A stretch of 64,000 nt of DNA from Paraconiothyrium sp. Pb-2020 (taxonomy: Eukaryota; Ascomycota; Dothideomycetes; Pleosporales; Didymosphaeriaceae): assembly GCA_022419385.1 (NCBI GenBank), contig JAJUBI010000001.1, positions 1 to 64,000 on the forward strand. Direction: 5' to 3'. The notes under the pieces are model-generated. The model was given only the letters and a program-made list of their open reading frames with translations, made no database searches and was not told where the DNA came from. Both the position numbers and the translations under genes were made by a program. Positions within the stretch are counted from its first letter, which is position 1. Every line of letters begins with the position of its first letter. Of the stretch, positions 21,287 through 31,897 are shown piece after piece.

Positions 21287-23446
21287 TCAGTTCCACACCG
21301 ACTTAATGTCACTCGCCCTTAATGTAACCTCATCAGTACTACCATCGGTCGAAAATAGCCAAGTGTCAACCGCCATGTCACTTGGGAAAATCTGAGCGGA
21401 TAGAGTGGCCTTCCCTCCCCCTTCGAAGACCTCCACAGAGGACCAATCAGCAAGAATACGCATAGTTATTTGACCATCCCTTCCTGGAGACAGTGGCGCG
21501 TAGTATACCGCTGGAAACGTACTATCAAATCCAGCATCTCCTGACATCGTCCGATCAACGAAGATTTGCCTGTTCGTAAAGTCGTAGCCGACACGGGTTT
21601 GTTGTGCCAGGTCATAGGTAGCCCGGAAAATAAGACCAAATTGAGGCGATTTTGAGGTTGCTGGAGATCGGTCAGAGAACGTTAACTTGATGTCCAATGC
21701 CTTTCCGGATAAATCCAGTTTCATGTTGCCTTCTTGTACAACATCCCAAGAGCACGAGTAGTTGCCCGAACTCTCGAGTGGAACCCAGTCCTCTGCTGGC
21801 TGCTGCACCAGGGTTGCCTTCCCGTTGACAGTCTTCAGCGAGAGCTTCCGTGGAACCGACATGGCACTCCGCCAAGGGCTTGTCGGAATGGCCGCACCAT
21901 ATTGCCAGTTATTCATCCATGCAATATCGATTCGATCTGCGAGGGGTAGCCCATTGAAAGTAAGGGCTGCATAGAAATCTGGACCCCAGTCTACCCAATT
22001 TGCTTCTTGTGTTCGGGCCAGCGTATTCGAAAAGGAAATCGCGTCGACGCTGATGTGTCCCCAGCCGCCTGTCGAGGAATCAACAATCTCAATAACAGCA
22101 ATCTGGCCTATAAAGGCGCTGACATCCCATCCGTACCATGAGAGCTTTTCTTCGTTCGAGCCTGTGGCGGTACGGACAATCTGGCCACGGATCTTCAGGT
22201 TAATGCACGTTGTGTTTGGCGCATAACCCCCACCAATAAGAAAGTTGATGTACATGTGCGAGATTTTAAATGATGGCGATGTGATGGTCCCAGTAGTAGA
22301 ATCCTCCATTCAGGAATGTATTCAATAGACGATTCCCAAGATATCCAGTCACCGTCTGCTGTCCAGCAAGGGTCCCATTGGCTGGCCCGGTCCCGATCAA
22401 GTCTCCCGTCGCAGTCCAGCCAAGGTCGGCGAAGCTTCCATGACCTTCAAAATCTTGGAAAATGACGCTGCCGTTTGGCAATATTGGAGCCGAGTATATA
22501 TTGTTGGTATCCCCAATCAATGTTGTCCCATCAAAGCTTCCCACAACATATTGCGTTCCTGAGCCGATCACACCCGGAGGTCCGCCCGGATTAAGCCCAA
22601 TTTGTGCGACCCACTTCACGTTCGCCTCATCTCCGTCGAGCGGAAGCGGGAAAATGCTAGGGCATTCCCACACACCGCCTACGGCGTTTACTGGACCAAA
22701 CTCACTAACGTAAGTCCATACTTTGAGATCTAACGAGGTATAAATGAGTAGCTTGTGAAGTTGGGCCAGAGAGACTACTGCAATCCACTTCTTGGTGGCA
22801 TCATGCCAGAACACGAAGGGATCACGAAAGTCTCGAAATTGGCCCGCGTGTGGTTCCGGAGGCTCAAGGATAACAGGATTACCAGCTTCATACGTAGTTC
22901 ATGTGATGCCTTCATCGAGACTGTAGGCAATTGATTGTGCTTGCTGGCCTTCACGGATCGTCTTCCCGCTCAGTACGGTCTGAGCCATGGGGTACTGTGG
23001 GAACGAGAACGTCAGTATAGCCAGCGCAAGAGATGTAGCGCACTCACGTAAGATGTATACATCGCAACTAGTGGCACTTTCTCATAGGTGCCGAAACCGC
23101 TTGTATTCCGAATATCTGCAACCACTGAACCAGATAAAAACATCTCTGTGATGTTACTTGGATAACCACGATCTAGGAGCGCTATTGGCTGATGCTGCCA
23201 GTGAGTTAGATCACGACTGGTTGCGTGACCCCAAGACATGGCTCCCCAGGTGGTCCCGCCAGGGTTATACTGATAGTACATATGGTAGGTGCCATTGTAG
23301 TACAGCAACCCATTTGGATCGTTCATCCAATTTTCCTCTGGGGTGAAGTGATACTGGGGACGGTAGAGCTCAGTGTAGATTTGGCCGAGTGCAGCGTGTA
23401 ATGCGCAGATTCCGACTGCCACAGCGCGGCGAACACAGAAAGCCAT
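21287..23446 (-). pseudogene. GH32 fructosidase (invertase/inulinase/levanase type), inactivated
   Basis: Exon 1 is 23446-23048, a 53-bp intron follows, then 22994-21287. A signal peptide (about 1-21) precedes the GH32 five-blade domain: WMNDPNG (nucleophile D43), FRDP (about residue 191), and WECPS (acid/base Glu about 243). A C-terminal beta-sandwich ends with EVFEGGGKATLSAQIFP. All three catalytic motifs are kept. Two lesions break the frame. A TGA at 22899-22901 replaces a Trp expected in GIT-W-TTYEAGNP. A +1 frame change lies at 22302-22309, between NTFLNG and DSTTGTITSP. The TGG-to-TGA change is not at the preferred RIP dinucleotide. The ancestral enzyme would release fructose from sucrose, inulin or levan outside the cell. 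Confidence 0.88.
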
Positions 23447-24288
23447 GCCGAAGTGATGGAAGCACGGATAACACTGGCACAAAGGCCGATACTTGGAACT
23501 GGACGTGACGATGATGTGATGAGGCCGTGATGAAGCCGCGATGAGGTTTTGATGAGGGTTTGATGAGCGACGGCAATTTGCCCACTTTATATGGAACCTT
23601 GTTCGTCTTGATTCACAAGGCAGCGTGATTCTCCCCTGGGAATCTTTTCTAGTCCCCACACTTTGTGGAGATATGCGGAGACGGAGAAGGACAGGATGAA
23701 CGAATTATCTCTCTGTACGGCCACGACCAAGTTGAACAGTGGAGAAGTGTGGCAGGGAATGGCTAAGCGAGTTGCGGGGCTTTCATCTACACTGTAAAGC
23801 CACCGCGGAGTTTTCCAACCCTCCGCGTCCCAGCTTGCCAATCTCTTTGCCTGCATTGCGCATGGCTCGGTAGGATGCTCGGAGAATTCAGGGCCTGCCG
23901 CGCCCTTCGGAGGTAATTTCGATACTTGTCAGGCGGAATAGAGACGAAGCCTCACTGCCGCATGACCAACCAGACTTGACTGTCTTACACACACCACCGA
24001 GAAGCTCCAATGCAGAACAGTGTCCCTCGTAAATTTTGTCTATTAAAAGAATCACGCTCAGTGGGTCCCTAAAAGCTATTCGTATCGCTTTGCCTGGGCC
24101 AGCTAACCATCTCTGGAATCCTTCCGAAAGTTTCTCCAAGAATGGATTATTAATTTGAGCCAGGTCGTCGCCTCGGCTCACTGTGACTATACTCGTCTAC
24201 ACCTCAAGTAATATTGGTCACCACCGTTGTTCCCTGCCAGAGTTTGGACGCTAGAGGACGGGCTTCTCCCTCGTAAATCAACATCTTC
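23447..24288. other. Intergenic between GH32 relic and RTA1 gene
   Basis: Near the GH32 start is a run of GATGA/TGATG repeats (23508-23570). A 97-codon minus frame at 23888-24181 has no recognised motifs. Nothing else seen. Confidence 0.45.
23585..23591 (-). promoter_or_regulatory. Putative TATA box of the GH32 gene
   Basis: TATAAAG on the minus strand about 140 bp upstream of the GH32 start codon. It is retained although the gene body is broken. Confidence 0.4.
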
Positions 24289-25295
24289 TCACTTCAAAGA
24301 GTAAACCGAGATAACATGACGCACTGCCTTGCCCCTTCTACCCTTCAACAACGCGTTTATCTCACTCGGATGGATCCAAGCCGTAACCACCATTGTGGCC
24401 AGCATGAGCGTCGAGTCAAATACATACAAAAAGACCTCGTGAGTGATAAGATAGCCGGCATTCCCCTGCGCATATTCAATTAGGCGGAACACCGATCGAA
24501 CCAAAATGAGCAAGCTCGCTCCATAAAGCACGTAAAGATGTCTCTCCCACGGTAAGGTCGGGCAAGGACCGCTGAGGTTGGGATCTTGCGCATGCGGATA
24601 TGGAAGATGGCACTCGTGACCATGAAACAACCGAAAAACAGGAGTTGTACCACGAGACCACCAATAATGATGTTCTCGCCTGTTTTCAGGGCGCTTACAG
24701 TTCCGGATGCCATGATACCTCCACCTAGTTACACATTAACGACGATGAATAGTTTTATATCGAGAGGCGCGAAGCTTACCGGCACCCTGCATTAGGAAGG
24801 AAACAACGTCTCCAGTCACGAAAATCTTGGTAAGCCACCTTTTCCTAATGACCGAGTGGGCCTCTCCATCAGTGAGCAAGATAATACGGCCTAATATCAT
24901 GTATATGCTTGCCGCATACAAGGCGGGAGCGACAAGCAGAAGGATTGTCTGTAGGGAATACGTAGGAACTGTCCAATTCGGCGACTCAGCCGATGATTTA
25001 GCTCGCTGCGCGCAGGTATCTTAGCCAACGCTGCTTGATGAATCTTGTTAGGAAACGTACACCGATATAACCAATAACTTGAACTAGGCATGGTCAGTCA
25101 ATTGTACCGCGTCACGATTATTCATCACTCACAGAAGCCTCCGATGACGAACGGAGTGAAGAACCATGCTCTCGTGCGTATGAGTTGGTAGAAATGGATC
25201 GCGGTGATCACCACGAAAAGAAGAATGAAGATGACCGCCGCTGCCATTGATGGATCATAGCGATAGAGCTTGAAATCAATAGCATCATCAGCCAT
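24289..25295 (-). CDS. RTA1-family seven-helix membrane protein, with apparent frameshift
   Basis: Four exons: 25295-25133, 25083-25061, 25005-24780 and 24724-24289; introns of 49-55 bp. RTA1-family blocks in order: YRYDPSMAAAVIFILLF (first helix), VIGYIGR across the tiny second exon, LLLVAPALYAASIYMILGRI, IRKRWLTKIFVTGDVVSFLMQGAGGGIMASG, LKTGENIIIGGLVVQLLFFG, LPWERHLYVLYGASLLILVRSVFRLIEYAQGN and HEVFLYVFDSTLM. The family includes yeast Rta1/Rsb1-like lipid-translocating exporters and resistance proteins; the substrate is unknown here. Within 24552-24570 the frame shifts (equivalent to -1) between MRKIPTSAVLAR and LPWERH. As read, the last two or three helices would be lost. It lies divergent to a Zn2Cys6 regulator. 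Confidence 0.8.
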
Positions 25296-25781
25296 TGTCG
25301 CGGAAAGAATGTGATGCAGCACCAAATGAATGAAGTGAGGTAGCTATGGTGATATGAATGGCAGAGGAAGCGCTCTTGTGTGAGCTGTGTGGCTTGACTG
25401 CAGAGGTTGAGTGGCTTCGACCGCACTTATAATTTCTGCGAGATAGGCCCTGTGCGTAAGTCGCCTGCATGCTGCCTCCAGGCGTGGTTGACGCGTGGCG
25501 CTTAGGCCTATTGGGTTTCGATATCTCCCTATTTTAATTCAGTGCACCAAGGGACGTGAAGAAAAAGCCCTCCACGAGCATGTGTACGATGAACGAAGTA
25601 CGGTTGAACGATAAACGAAATACGCGATCGAAAGGGCTTTTGATTGGTCGCTAAGCTAGCGCGCGCGACTCGTGGCTCTCCGCGGCTGACGTTTACTTAA
25701 GCTTGCCAGGCCTACTTTTCGTATCTCGTTCTTCGTGTCTTCTATAGCCTCCATCCTATTCGTGTAACCCGATGCACGCCA
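25296..25781. promoter_or_regulatory. Shared 486-bp divergent promoter region (RTA1 gene / Zn2Cys6 gene)
   Basis: The two start codons face away from each other across 486 bp. The region contains short self-similar pieces near 25580-25625 (ACGATGAACGAA / ACGATAAACGAA direct repeat). Co-regulation or control of the transporter-like gene by the regulator is possible but is inference. Confidence 0.4.
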
Positions 25782-27191
25782 ATGAACACTGTGAATATGG
25801 AATCGACATTGTCAGAACTGCCTAAGCTGTATAAGCGCCGACATCACCAAAAGTCGAGAACGGGGTGCGCCGAATGTAGGAGACGCCGGATCAAGGTATG
25901 CTCTTTAACTTTCGCTTCTTACCTTGCCGATGTGCTGTGCAGCAATGCAGGCACTGCTGTCATACACTGAAGTCTAATCCAAGGAACTTTGTAGTGTGAT
26001 GAAAACAAGCCAGAGTGCAGAGCTTGTATTAGACGCAGCGTTCGATGCGTCTATACATCGCCAAATCCTGGCTGTTCTAATGTCCGACCCGCTGCCGTAA
26101 CTCTGCCAGTCATTAAGGGTGGGGGCCTGTCCCCTGCATCATCCCCATTGGCTACCGGCGTCATTGACGCAGCACAGCTCTGTTTGACACACTTCACAAT
26201 TGACGATATGTGTCTGCTCCACCACTGGATACTGTCAACAAGCCAAAGCCTCTCTGAATCACGAATCCTCGACGCTTATTGGCAAACAGTGTTCCCACAG
26301 ATCGCATTTTCACATTTATTTGTGATGCACGGCATCCTCAGCATAGCGGCGCTGCATCTCGGATATCTCCAGGGAGCTAATAAGCAGCGGCGCATGATTG
26401 ATGCAGCACGGCACCATAACGTAGCGTTGCAAGGATTCCGGGACCACATTACCCAGCCAAGCGATGACAACAGTGACGCGTTGTTTGCGTGCGCCTCGCT
26501 AAACCTTCTCTACGTTTTTGGCTTGCCCATCCAGCGCCACGACAGGCAAGATGGTGAGGCCGAGCCCGCCAGTCGCATATCGCGGATTCTCGGTGCCGAA
26601 TGGATTCCTATGAGTCGTGGCGTCGAGGCGGTTTTACTCTCAGTGTACGAACGCGTGCGGCTCGGGCCGCTACGCGCGATGCTTGACCTTGGGAATTGGG
26701 AAGAGTTGAGCCCAGATAACGAGCCCTCTGCCATAGACCTGCATTTGAGCTCTGTTCGGGAGCTTTGGGCTGTAAATGGCGACGACGAAGTCTATGACAA
26801 GACTTTGTATGTCCTAAGGAAATGCTGTGCATACGTCCAGCAGCTTATTCCGGTGGAACTGGACACCTTGCCATCTAGAGGACAGAGGAAGGTCTGGTCG
26901 GGATATCTGCTCTGGCTGCACTTCGCTCCAGAGGAATATTTCTTACGTCTACGGCAACGTCAGCCAACGGCACTGCTGCTGTTTGCCTTTTATGGCGCTG
27001 TACTTCATAGTGCCAATGGTTATTGGTTTCTAGAAGAATGGGGCCGAAGCATGGTCGAAGTTGTTGACGAACTATTAGGGGACTACTGGAGCCGGTGGAT
27101 GAAGTGGCCTAAAGAGGTCGTGGGCCTCGCTGTACAGCACGATAGCTTGACACTGGCTCCATACCCTGGTCGGACCTGCCCTTCACGGTAA
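25782..27191 (+). CDS. Zn2Cys6 transcription factor, sterol-uptake-control (Upc2-like) type
   Basis: Exons 25782-25895 and 25995-27191 (99-bp intron, placed inside the zinc cluster as is common) give 436 residues. The cluster is CAEC-RRRRIK-C-DENKPE-C-RAC-IRRSVR-C, residues about 29-57, preceded by basic RRHHQKSRTG. A Ser/Pro linker follows, then the fungal-specific regulatory region (LLHHWILSTSQSLS, FVMHGILSIAALHLGYL), as in Upc2/Ecm22-like and related fungal regulators. It acts in the nucleus on CGG-type sites. The divergent neighbour is an RTA1-family gene; RTA1 members respond to sterol and lipid stress in yeast, so a link is plausible but unproven. Frame intact. Confidence 0.9.
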
Positions 27192-27917
27192 AAGCCAGTA
27201 GATTGGAGAACTTCTCCCTAACATGTCACTCATGTAAGGATGATTAGCGAAGCCTCACCAAGGTAATGTATACTACACTGAGCAGAGGTGAGGCTTATTA
27301 CCACCCCTACTTCCTGTGCTGATGGTTCCAGGCAGGGTGGTTAGACCCAATGGCCCGAACATCCCTAGATATGTTCTTTCATCGCAGATGGCATGACAAA
27401 TTCACATGCGTGGGCAATGCAAATCGAGCCTCTCTTAGACCATGCCTCAACGTAGTCAGCTTCCCCAGAGCGGTTAACATTGCCACAGAAAGGCTCAGTG
27501 GCTTGAGATAAGACGAAGTTCGGCCGGCAGCGGTCACGATTGTTTGTGAGTCTTAGACAGAAAACGGGTACTGTCTCACATCTCATTCCTTAGGCACTTG
27601 GTAGGCTTCCGGTCGAGACTTGCGCTCTGCAATCAAAATTGCGTGCACTAAAATCCTGATTGGAGTTTGATCGGCGCAATTTCTTGATTTCGATGCACAC
27701 TACGCGATAAATTCTTGATGTCTTAAATGTGTGCATGGCGAGCCTGCGACTACACATCCAAGTCCCCGCGATTGGGATGTGAGAACACCCTGACTAAGTC
27801 GACATGAAAACGACCGTTTTTCATGTCTTCGTAACCCGAATATCACGCTACAGTCAACGTGTTGTTACTGCCTTCGACGCATACGAATGCAGCAATTACA
27901 TACAACGACATTCCGCA
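27192..27917. other. Intergenic
   Basis: About 725 bp between two plus-strand genes; no gene or repeat recognised. Confidence 0.5.
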
Positions 27918-29027
27918 ATGATGGATACAAATTCCTCGCTCAGCTCCGCGCACCTTCACTTCTCTTTGCATGTCCCGTACGCTATCGATTGGCCTGGAGA
28001 TCTCACGTACGCCCACCTTATGACGACAGAACAGCACACGAAGCCGAATGCCAGCAATGCGACTCCGGGACTCATCGGGGTATCATTTCTACTCTCAATT
28101 GCCCTTCTCACGTATGCCGTTCGCATGTACACTAGGACACGTCCTGTGTTCAAGCTGGCGGCCCCCGATTACTTGGTGACAATTGCGCTAGTGAGCCGCC
28201 TCGAACCCTCGCACCTCCGCTGCCACGCTAAAAGGATATTGTAGGTTTGCGAACTGACCGCAATGTCTCTTCTACTACGCGCCATCAAGCTTGGTGCGTC
28301 AGGGTACGATGAATACATCTCTTCGACAACCCGAATCACAATCGCAAAGCTTTTCTTTGCCATACGTCCCTTAGCATTCTGGGCGTCATCACTATCGCGA
28401 ATATCAATAGGAAGCATGCTCCTGAACTTTCCTGTTTCCAAAGCATGGCGAATTACGCTATGGGTCCTGATCGTCATCCAAGTCATCATGGGCATCGGTG
28501 CGGATGTCTCCGAACTACTGCAGTGCCGCCCCATCCGTGCCAATTGGGCGCCGGTGCCGAACTCAGTGTGTTGGTCAGCCGAAGGCTCACAGATCTACGC
28601 ATACATATACGCAAGTGTGTTCCTGCAGGCCCCACTGTTCGACAAACGCTAATTCGCAGTAGGCTTCGGCTCAGTAAGCGATATCATCTTTGCTTGTATG
28701 CCTGCTTATATGTTCTCGTTACTGAACCGCCCCTCCCTAGAACGCATGCTTGGCATCCTGCTTATGAGCTTGGGTCTTATCGCAGCTCTTGCGGGAGCTA
28801 TGATACTCTACCACGTCCATGCGTGGAACCCAGTAAAGGCGCAATTCAGAGATTGGATACCAGTTTTATGGTGGTATCGCGTCGAAGAGATCGGATTGGT
28901 CATTGCGTCTTGCGGCCCGTTCCTCAAGCCGCTGATAACGCATGCCATGCATGCATTTGGTGCTTCACCGTTCAAGTTTCGTACTATTTCTTTACCAACA
29001 GTACAAGAGGGGGAGGGCGGAGTATAG
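27918..29027 (+). CDS. Fungal rhodopsin-domain integral membrane protein (SAT4/PF20684-like)
   Basis: Exons to 28190, 28245-28614 and 28660-29027; introns of 54 and 45 bp. Seven hydrophobic helices fit the fungal rhodopsin-like family, with a first helix LIGVSFLLSIALLTYAVRMYTR, a charged loop into DYLVTIAL, FAIRPLAFWASSLSRISIGSMLL, CRPIRANWAPVPNSVCW (the Cys-containing extracellular loop) and DIIFACMPAYMFSLLN. The start is unsure: Met at 27918 gives 336 residues, Met at 28020 gives 302. The family is large in plant-associated ascomycetes; a few members have been discussed as receptors, most have no function known. No lesion. Confidence 0.82.
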
Positions 29028-29107
29028 AGTATCTCCGGCGAGATGGGATTATTAGGTGGAAATTCAGGCGGTTCGAAGGACTAGCACGGAAACGCACACA
29101 TCGAGAA

Positions 29108-29513
29108 TCAGATTGTTAGTATATAGTTCTCCCCAAAAGTACCATAGTATAGCGCGACTTCGCTCTGCCCAGTATATACAATTTTTGGGCCCAAAGTAAT
29201 GGACACATCATCTTCCACTTTGGTCATACAGATAGATTTCTTACCATTCCAAGACCGCAAGAGCGCGTGCACGGCCTTATCTATGCCCTCCTGGGTCGTC
29301 CACTGCGGTCGATATGCAAGTCGCGCCTTTGCTTTGCTAATATTGAAAGTATTTGTCATGTTGAAAAACCTAATCATCTTCCGGTTGATGCTCCTTTTTG
29401 ACACCACACACGGCGGCTGCCCCAACCGCTATTGAGAATTCCCAGAATTTCTCTGGCTAGACACCAAGGCCGCTGTAGCCGCCAGTGACCAGTATTGGAT
29501 CTAGAGGCGCCAT
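29108..29513 (-). pseudogene. Internal-deletion relic of a 3-beta-HSD / NAD(P)-sterol dehydrogenase
   Basis: At 29513 the minus strand reads MAPLDPILVTGGYSGLG, a Rossmann nucleotide-binding start, then a stop. From about 29360 it reads NTFNISKAKARLAYRPQWTTQEGI, the C-terminal signature of 3-beta-hydroxysteroid/C-3 sterol dehydrogenase family proteins. The two ends lie some 80 bp apart instead of about 800, so the central catalytic part (YxxxK) is gone. Such enzymes act in sterol C4-demethylation or related redox steps. It is a dead fragment unless the rest sits elsewhere. Confidence 0.65.
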
Positions 29514-30578
29514 AGTATCAAGGATAGAGGGAATGACGGATCTCTCTCGATGTTAAACTCAACGGACTCCTCAATTGCCTGTGGGGGGCGTCCAGAGTAA
29601 CGCACGGATGCTGGACAAGGATCTTAGCTACAACCTCTTGCGCGAATAGTTATTGTATCAAGACTTCTCAACCTTATAGTACTACCTCTCTTGCGCTTCA
29701 TGTCAAATTATCATTGTCTTTGCGACTCGCATCTTACCATATACACTATCTTCTTCGACTCGGTGCGACATCAGAATCAACCGTGAATGGCTGATATTTC
29801 TTATGAGGTCAGCACTTCGAGATTATCGTCGTCCGATTCAGAGTATTATAGGGCAGCCTCGTCTCGCACAGTACCTATCTCCACGTGGTGTCAACATGTC
29901 CACGGGTGGCAGGGCAGGAGCGCCGGAGGGATGCATATGGCTAGCGTAGGCTCACGGAGCACCATCACTCATACTTCATACTCATGAATCTATATCATCC
30001 TTCAGAGAGCTCCGATCCTACAGCGTGTGACACAACATGATCATCTCCCCCCGCGATCAACCGGCCCGAATAGGGCGTACATACAGCGAGGTACAACATC
30101 GAGCGAAGCCGGCACAAAGCCGAGACTCGGTCCGCTCGGCAGAACGCCATAGCAACCATCCATAACCCAGATCAAGTTTCCAAACTAAGCGTGCGTAGCC
30201 ATGCGCGCCTCAACCCGATCGACCCGAACTAAGTGGGTCCTTTTCGCGGTTCTGTGGCGCACCACCGCGCTTAGCACTCGAACATCGTCATGCCGCGTAA
30301 CACCTCAAAAGTTGTCTTCCCAGAAATGACACACTTAGGGCTGATGACGCGGCACATGTATTTTCTTGTTCAGCCGTTCCATAGTTATTTATCAGGTTTT
30401 GCCCCAGATCGAAGTCGAATATAGCATTTCACTTACGACCCAACTTTGACTGCTTCGACCGCCCCTATAATCGCACGAATCGGCACTCTACACACATATA
30501 ACTCATCACGATCGCACGGGATAAAGCACATCTCCCTATTTCACTCTACGAAGCAGCAATCCGCTGGTCTCAGACAAA
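29514..30578. other. Intergenic, about 1 kb
   Basis: No gene seen. The right end holds the upstream region of the Gly-rich gene. Short open frames here have no motifs. Confidence 0.45.
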
Positions 30579-31001
30579 ATGGGTCTCCTGCACAAATTAG
30601 AAGAGAAAATCCTGCACAAGGATCCGAAGCACAACCAACAGCATGGGCATAACCAACCTCCAATGCAGCAACAATACCAGAACCAAGGCGGGCCACAGGG
30701 TGGTTTCGGAGGACCATCCCAAGGGAGCTTTCAGAATAGCGGCGGCTATCAGGGTGGAGGTGGTATGATGGGAGGTGGGCCTCAAGGAGGCTTCGGCGGC
30801 GGGCCTGGCGGCATGGGAGGAGGGCACCAGGGGGGGCCCGGCGGACCTGCTGGGTTTGGTGGAGGAATGGGGGGCCCAGGAGGCCATCATGGCGGAGGGA
30901 TGGGAGGTCCCGGCGGTCATCACGGCGGAGGTGGACCTGGAGGGTTTGGAGGTCCAGGACAGCACGGTGGAGGCGGGCGTGGTGGTCCTGGGGGGTGGTA
31001 G
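30579..31001 (+). CDS. Glycine-rich low-complexity protein
   Basis: A single-exon frame of 140 residues. A short amphipathic, Lys/His-rich start (MGLLHKLEEKILHKDPKHNQ) is followed by a Gln/Asn stretch and then about 95 residues dominated by Gly with Gln, Met, His and Pro (repeats of GGPGGHHGGG type). There is no signal peptide, so it is probably intracellular. The GC-rich repeats also open frames on the other strand; those are shadows. The function is unknown. Similar Gly/His-rich proteins in fungi are often stress-related, but I cannot assign this one. Confidence 0.6.
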   Translation: MGLLHKLEEKILHKDPKHNQQHGHNQPPMQQQYQNQGGPQGGFGGPSQGSFQNSGGYQGGGGMMGGGPQGGFGGGPGGMGGGHQGGPGGPAGFGGGMGGPGGHHGGGMGGPGGHHGGGGPGGFGGPGQHGGGGRGGPGGW

Positions 31002-31897
31002 ACTCCCAGTGGTTACCCATTTTATTGCGATACCCTTCATGAGTAATACGACCACAATCATCCCTGACGAACTGCTGCCTCCGCATAATGAAATAGTAGC
31101 CTGCGCTTACGAGACGTGTACCATTACTAGATTATCGTCAAAGCTTTGTCTAGTTTTGCCCTAAGAAGAAAATCAGGACGTAGAGTTCCATGTCTTGTGG
31201 AGGGCTAGGTCCAATGCGCAACATTGGAAGTTGAGAGAAAGAGTAACTGCCGAGATCCCTCACAGCAAAGACGACCGACGCGAGATATTGAATGGTGGCA
31301 ACAATATGACAATATGACACCAGTGACTCTCCATGTTGCCCTAGCATACCCCGCCTCTGTTCGTTGCCCCTCGGTGCTCTTTAGTCCGACTAACACATCC
31401 TCCAAAAGAAATCGCACTAAGCGGTGCCTACTTTTACATACCTATGGTACCTATGGGAGTGATTTAAACCTTACATGTCAGCCACCTGCATGATCCGAAG
31501 TTCAACCGATATTATAGAGATGCTTAATCTGTGGAATGCGATCCGGAATTCACCCGACAGTAAGCTTGTGCGGTCATTGGTTGGTAGTCCGGCAAGGTAC
31601 CATAGGTACACAGGGGTCAATAGTGCCTTCTACATTCGTTCGCTTCTCCATCGGTAAGTCGACTGCATTGGAAGGTTCGTGGTGAACCATGCGATAGTGA
31701 ACCTGGTCGGTTTCATGAGACCGGATTTTGACTGGAGCTATTGAGAAAGGCGTGAGTGGCGAGACTGCCATAGGGGTATGCCCTCTATGACAGCCGTGTT
31801 TTGCAACGTGACCTACTGCACGCAGGTGTATAATTTCCATGCGCATGCCTACGGCTGTCGATACGACAATTAGAACAACTCAGTCGCTCCAAAGACC
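31002..31897. other. Intergenic
   Basis: About 900 bp with no recognised gene, RNA or repeat. Confidence 0.45.

Noticed and set aside
23888..24181. 97-codon minus-strand frame upstream of the RTA1 stop
   Set aside because: No motif, start context or homolog recalled.
30541..31086. Long minus-strand frames opposite the Gly-rich gene
   Set aside because: GC-rich codon bias of the Gly repeats opens the other strand; no protein-like features.
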